Below, piece by piece: positions 59,163-64,000 of a stretch of 64,000 bases of DNA. Position 1 is the first letter of the stretch, and the number at the start of each line of letters is the position of its first letter. The DNA comes from Emydura subglobosa. Taxonomy: Eukaryota > Chordata > Testudines > Chelidae. The notes under the pieces were generated by a model. It was not told where the DNA came from. It did no database searches and saw only the letters and a list, made by a program, of their open reading frames with translations. Both the position numbers and the translations under genes were made by a program. The stretch spans positions 73,450,890 to 73,514,889 of the forward strand of contig ML679961.1 of assembly GCA_007922225.1 (NCBI GenBank), in the 5' to 3' direction.

Positions 59163-59875
59163 TGTCACAGTTTCAGGGTAACTGCACCTGTATTTCACCC
59201 TGTATGGTGCCTTGAGGGCACCTACTTAAAGATTTCCAGTTCCCAGTCAACACTTCTCTTGGACAGAGACGTGCATCTCACTCCTTCCTGACAGGAGGGT
59301 TTAAAACTGTCCAGCGACCTGGATTACACAGTGATAGCCCCAAAAAGCCAGTCTGTCCAAAAAAGCTATGGACACTGGTTACAAGTTACCATATGTTTTT
59401 TTTCTAAGCAAGTAGGTTTATTCTTCAGGTAAAAGCATTACAGAAACAACATATACAAAACAATAAACATTCCTATACACATGCTAACATTTTACCAGCA
59501 GTCACACTGAATCTCACAGGGTTTTACCAATCTTCTGGGACCTCAGAAGGTCAAAGTCTTGCCAATCCTTCCACAAGGTTTGGGATCCCCCTTAGACAGT
59601 ATGTCCTGTGCATTAAAAGTCCTTTCTTTGTCTATTGATATCTGGAGAATCCAGTCTGAACCAAAAATTATGTGTCCCCAAAAGGTCGCACCTCTCTGCA
59701 AGTATTACAACCTGAGTGACTTGCCTTAATCATCCCCTATTGTTTTAACTTCCTGGAAGAGCTTCTAATGCAGTGCATACAATCCCTGGTCCACAATGAA
59801 ACATAAACCATTCACATACTTCATATGATACAGTCTCTCTCAAAGACAGAGCAGGGAGTTGCCCTATCTGTCACA
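59163..59875 (-). mobile_element. Probable solo LTR of an endogenous retrovirus-like element
   Basis: The 713-bp block starts TGTCACAG and ends CTGTCACA, so on the minus strand it is TGTGACAG...CTGTGACA. On the minus strand it contains 'gaagaataaacctacttgct', with an AATAAA polyadenylation signal about 250 bases before the end, as in LTRs. No coding region lies beside it, hence a solo LTR. The flanking pentamers (taata, gtatc) do not match, so the boundary or the call could be off. Confidence 0.5.
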
Positions 59876-61736
59876 GTATCATAGAAATGATGGGCAGTAG
59901 TCAGTAAAGTAGCTGTGAAACCTCAGTTTTGCAGTTTAACAGGTGAGATTACCTGCTACCAAGGCTATTGTAGCATACAGACAGAACAGTAGCAAGGTCA
60001 GCAAAATAGCTAGTGGCTCATTAGTGTGGAGTTATGGTGGGTGGACATTTTCTAGTTTTCCTTAAGACAGCTAGAGCTGGCACATTCTGCTTATAAAGCT
60101 TGTGCAATTTTATAAGTCTTTTTGAATTTTCTAGTTCCGAGTATATTGTATTTTGTGACAGAGAGGTAGCTTGCAAGCACACCTGCACTGTTTGATGTTT
60201 ATAGAATTGGTAATTACAATGACAAAGTGTTGAAATAAAAAATCTGTTGGATAGGAATTAAATAGTGAAAACAATAATGTATTTAAAACTATTTGCATGT
60301 CAGTCATTTCATTCATCAAGATGGCAATTAATCTAGTCCCATCCAAAGCCATTGTGGTTACAACAAAGACAAATATTTTAGCATCTGGTTAGTGATAGAG
60401 AGAAAGGATGCTTACAGTTGTGTTTTCTTTTTCTTTTTTTCTTTTCATAAAACTTTGTAACTATTGTGTTTATGAGGTGCTTAAAAATTCTCCAGTGTTC
60501 AATGTTTTATATTTACTGTGCTCTGGACTCAGGAGAATTCCAGACCAGTGAAGAACAGCAAAACGCTTGATTAAAAATAAACCACTTAAAAACAATTTCT
60601 GTCTTTTTTTCCCTCTGCAGTTTCCATGGAATTCCTATAGCAAATTCCCAGAGAATATCTTTTTTTATGGCTTTTTAAAATAACTTCACTTTAATACCAG
60701 GATTAATTTTATATTTACAGTGGAGAAGAAATGGTTGAGAGATTATATGCTCTATTGCTGAAATGGAAACCTGACTCCCAAGTTATATCTGCAGAGAGGT
60801 AGAGAAATAGCAATATGAAATGACTGCAGTGCATTTGTACATCCAAAAGTTAATAGAGACAAAAGACCCTCTAGGGAACCCCTGCTTCCACACTTTTGGC
60901 CAGATCCAAACATTGACAGGGTTGTTGCCAGCCATGATCCAGTTTACAACCTTCTGGGACTTTATCAGACATTTTAAATATCGGGTAAATGTGGCTTTGT
61001 CAAAAGATGGCTATAGAGATGGTCAACTGGATGGCTCTCCATTGTTCCAATATCTGAGAAGGGAACAACAGTAACAGAGTTTCTGAAGGATCTGGGTTTG
61101 CGCTATTCTGTCAGCCATAAAGTTAGGTAAACAGGCAGGACCTAAACCTTCCCTGCTCCGTGTCCCCACATTCTGAGGACAGGCTTACAGCATGCTGCTC
61201 CAGCCCATCTCTTCCTCAGCTGTTTCTAAAGAAGGATGCCAGAGATTCTTCTGAGCCAGGCTTTTGACATTGCTTTTTAGTCTGAAATGATGATAATTGC
61301 ATAGCAATGTGATGTAACACCTCAATAAAGTAAGATGACAGAAAGACTCTGCCATCACCTGCTAAGCTCTAGATACTCCATTTTAGCCTACATCTCTGAT
61401 CCCACTGTGTAGTGTTTCCTGTCTTGATCCCCTTTTTTCTGCTAATAATGTCATCATCAACACTGATTTCTTATCCTCCTTCCACACCTCTCTCTGAAAC
61501 TACTACGTCCTGCTTTAATGTGTGAAATGTCCTCGTGTGTGGGCCCGTTTCCTACTCTCTTGTCATTCTTTAGGCAAGAAACTCATCTTAGTCAAGGACT
61601 GTAGCCAGATGAATTAAGTTTTAGTCACTGAGACTCATGATTATACTTTTGTTTTACTTGTAAGCATTTTCTGTTTCTATTATCTCTGGTAAGTGTCACT
61701 TAAATCTCTGTTCTTTAATGATAACATCATTATAAT
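59876..61736. other. Unannotated sequence
   Basis: No gene was seen. A TTTTC-type tract lies at about 60424-60446. A pyrimidine tract ending in CAG (about 60606-60620) looks like a splice acceptor but leads into no sensible exon. The frame 60820-61074 (84 codons) is unrecognised. Confidence 0.45.
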
Positions 61737-61886
61737 GATAACATTGTTATAACAACATTATTATAATGGTAACATTGACAGAACAAGGAGCAATGGCCTC
61801 ATTATTATAATGATAACATTATTATAACAACATTATTATAATGATGACATTGACAGAACAAATAGCAATGGTCTCAAATTGCAGTG
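61737..61886 (+). repeat. 75-bp tandem duplication across a CR1 5' junction
   Basis: Copy 1 (61737-61811) and copy 2 (61812-61886) both run from 'gataacatt' through 'aacaacattattataat' to 'gacagaacaa...gcaatgg'. The last part of each is CR1 sequence and the first part is AT-rich flank, so the insertion junction itself was duplicated. Confidence 0.8.
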
Positions 61887-62122
61887 GGAGAGGTCTAAGT
61901 TGGATATTAAGAAAAAAATTTCATTAGGAGGGTGGTAAAGCACTGGAATGGGTTACCTAGGGAGGTGGTGGAATCTATATTCTTAGAGGTTTTTAAGGCC
62001 CAGCTTGACAAAGCCCTGGTTGGGATGATTTAGGTGGGATTGGTCCTGCTTTGAGCAGAGGGTTGGATTAAATGACCTCCTGAGGTCCCTTCCAACTCTA
62101 ATATTCTATGATTCTATGATTA
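61850..62122 (+). mobile_element. CR1 LINE 3' end with octamer tail
   Basis: 'gagggtggtaaagcactgga', then 'atgggttacctagggaggtg', 'ttggattaaatgacctcctg' and 'aggtcccttccaactctaat' end in two ATTCTATG-type octamers, the CR1 3' signature. The 5' end is truncated near 61850. Confidence 0.92.
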
Positions 62123-62159
62123 TTTTTTTATTTAAATTCATCTGTTCTGTTACATTAAA

Positions 62160-62400
62160 GTGAGATGTGCATCCTCGGCTGAGCCAACAGTCTGGTGCGT
62201 ATTCTGTCTTTTTGGAGACAGTGGACTTGGTAATTTCTGTGGATGTCCAGTGACAGGGGCTGGATGCTTCAGGGAGATTAACCTGTCAGGCAAAGTTAGG
62301 ACGGGTGGAGTCCTGAGGAGTTTGTTTGGCTTGTTAACAAACTGGGGTGGCTAGGAGCCGTCACACAGTTTAGCACCGGCAAAGTTCTCTTTTGCTGAGG
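62160..62400 (+). repeat. Possible LTR fragment
   Basis: 'ctgagccaacagtctggtgc', then 'ccagtgacaggggctggatg' and 'acaaactggggtggctagga' resemble an LTR U5-like region I associate with turtle endogenous retroviruses. No terminal repeats or partner were found. A 64-codon frame here is incidental. Confidence 0.3.
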
Positions 62401-64000
62401 CAGAGGGGTAACAGCATGATTTAGTTTTGAATGATCCAAGAAAGCATCACAACACTATTAAATCCAATATTATTTAACTAGTTCTAGTCTTCACAGAGTC
62501 AGAAAGGAAACAATTGTAGAGGAGCCTGGGAAAGACCTTACAATTACTCCTTTCAGTTTTACTCAGGAGGTAAACTTGTGAAGTCAAACTGCCAGCGCTA
62601 GCTGCTAGATCAAAATTAAAATATTCCAGGACTGTTGGACCTTGAAATGCTTTGAAAATGTGTTTGTTATTCTCTTCAGGATCAATCCATAGTGTTGGTT
62701 GCTGATATCATTAGAGGAATCTTCAGTGCAAACAAAGTCAGTCCAATTGTATATGATTGAAAACACACATTTTATATCATAGTGACTTAGTGATGAAATT
62801 AAATCCCTAGGTTATTCCACATGTTGCAGTGTTGTTATGCCAGTTGATGAGAATTTAGGAAAGAAGACATTAGGATAACAGTTGTCCAGATAGCACCAGT
62901 AACAATGACAACAAAGGCAACTGTTAGAGGAGTGAGGAGAAAAGGGGCTATTGCTATTGGGTGAGGAGGATTGAAATCAGTGAGTATTCAGTACAATGGG
63001 AGTTAGTTAGCCCGGGGTGCTCTTATCCTTCTAGTTCATTTACACACTCAGGTTGTGTTCTAGAAGCCATAATATTTGTGTTGGCCCAGAACACTCACTA
63101 GTCTGAACTAGTGCCAGCTCCGATTTAAATGGAATCTGTTCTAAATTTAAATCTCCACTAGATGGGTTAGAAATAATTTTAGGGGTTTTTTTTCCTGCTT
63201 CTCCCAAATTTGCTTTTATGTATTTTTTTTAAGTCAAGCCTCCTGCCTCCTTATGCTGAAAAATTGCTGATGTTTTTACTCTGCAGAAATTGAGGACATA
63301 GGGGTGGAAAAGGCTGGATTCAATAAATCACCAAGATTAGCCTTACAACAATAATAGCCACAGGCCCTTTGCATTTTTTCAGTGAGTTTGATATTGTGGT
63401 TCTTAGGGAGAAGAATTTGTTCCAAGAAGCACAGATGTAGGTGCCATGTTTCTTAATTCCACTCCTCTGTCTTTTGTTGTGTGACTTTCCTAAATTAAAC
63501 CATCAATACCAGAAATCTGAATTCTCAAAACTAGTTCTCACTTGAGGCAAAGGAAATTTGCTTGACATTTCATGCTACATTAGTGGTGTGTTTTGACTTG
63601 CCATAGAAGAAGACTATTACCTTCATCTTTTCTTCACTTGTATTGGAGATTCTGCTGTCTTGAGCATAAATTATTTATACATTGATGTAAGAGTATACCA
63701 ATATTTTTGTCTATTTAGATTATTTTAGGGGGTTGAAGAAGATTGGAGGAGAGTACAATTCAGTTTCCGAAGGGTTGCAGTTGAAGGCTTCAGGATACAA
63801 TAAGATAGAAAGTCTTTAGGGTTTTTTTTCCCCTCCCTTGCAACCTGTCATTACTGTGTTTTAAACCTAGGCTCATAAGATCGTCTGTTACTCAAATGGT
63901 TACCTACCATTATCTCCCACTTTCAACCTTTACAGTGGCTTTAAACTTAGGTTTCTGCATCAGTCTCATTCCAGGATATTGTATGTTTGTTTATTTGTTT
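62401..64000. other. Unannotated sequence
   Basis: No gene or clear element was seen up to the window end. Confidence 0.45.

Noticed and set aside
60600..60640. Pyrimidine tract followed by CAG, like a splice acceptor
   Set aside because: The downstream sequence has no sustained frame and no donor that would make a sensible exon.
61737..61886. CRISPR-like or satellite array
   Set aside because: There are only two copies, and they contain the CR1 junction, so it is a local duplication.

Overview
This window reads as vertebrate, non-mammalian nuclear DNA, most likely a turtle (a crocodilian is the main alternative). The evidence is several CR1 LINE fragments, one ending in the (ATTCTATG)n 3' tail, together with MIR/Deu-type SINE relics, Harbinger and hAT DNA transposons, many short foldback elements of the kind common in turtle and archosaur genomes, and a decayed Ty3/gypsy element of the mag (K02A2.6-like) lineage. 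Base composition is mostly AT-rich. I find no host exon, tRNA, rRNA gene or CRISPR, so the window looks like a gene desert, a very long intron, or intergenic DNA. All recognisable protein-coding sequence is transposon-derived and broken. There is one 100-N assembly gap (33197-33296).

Layout. 1-9 kb: an hAT element with an 8-bp target duplication and a SINE-like insert (2.9-3.45 kb), a CR1 3' end (4.5-5.1 kb), a PIF/Harbinger transposase pseudogene (6.9-8.0 kb), and a CR1 fragment in opposite orientation between two other CR1 pieces (8.05-8.8 kb). 9-24 kb: CR1 fragments, foldback repeats, MIR relics and a 102-bp hAT MITE with a perfect 8-bp target duplication (19.7 kb). 24.83-29.32 kb: a complete-ended but internally damaged mag-lineage LTR retrotransposon with two ~215-bp LTRs, a gag deletion, stops and frameshifts in pol, and a 161-bp tandem duplication inside integrase. 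29-39 kb: mostly old unique sequence, a TIR MITE at 35.9 kb, and a homeodomain-site-rich stretch that may be a conserved enhancer (36.2-36.6 kb). 39.13-40.26 kb: a strikingly GC-rich island whose minus strand has a TATA box, an acidic DLEELP-repeat reading frame, a 30-bp minisatellite and an AATAAA signal, like a long LTR. 40-53 kb: MITEs, an hAT element nested in a MIR-like SINE, a 622-bp hAT element with a perfect 8-bp target duplication, and a 5S-rRNA-headed (Deu/AmnSINE-like) SINE. 52.72-53.95 kb: a Harbinger element carrying only the Myb/SANT gene. 54-64 kb: two more nested insertions in MIR-like SINEs, a probable minus-strand solo LTR, and a CR1 3' end whose 5' junction is duplicated.

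How parts work together: the window is a layered record of transposition. Nesting gives relative ages: MIR-like SINEs are older than the hAT and TTAA foldback elements that split them. The Harbinger transposase relic (7 kb) and the Myb-only element (53 kb) represent the two proteins Harbinger elements normally need. Neither looks functional here. Element boundaries rest on terminal repeats and target duplications read by eye, and family assignments on motif recognition without database search.
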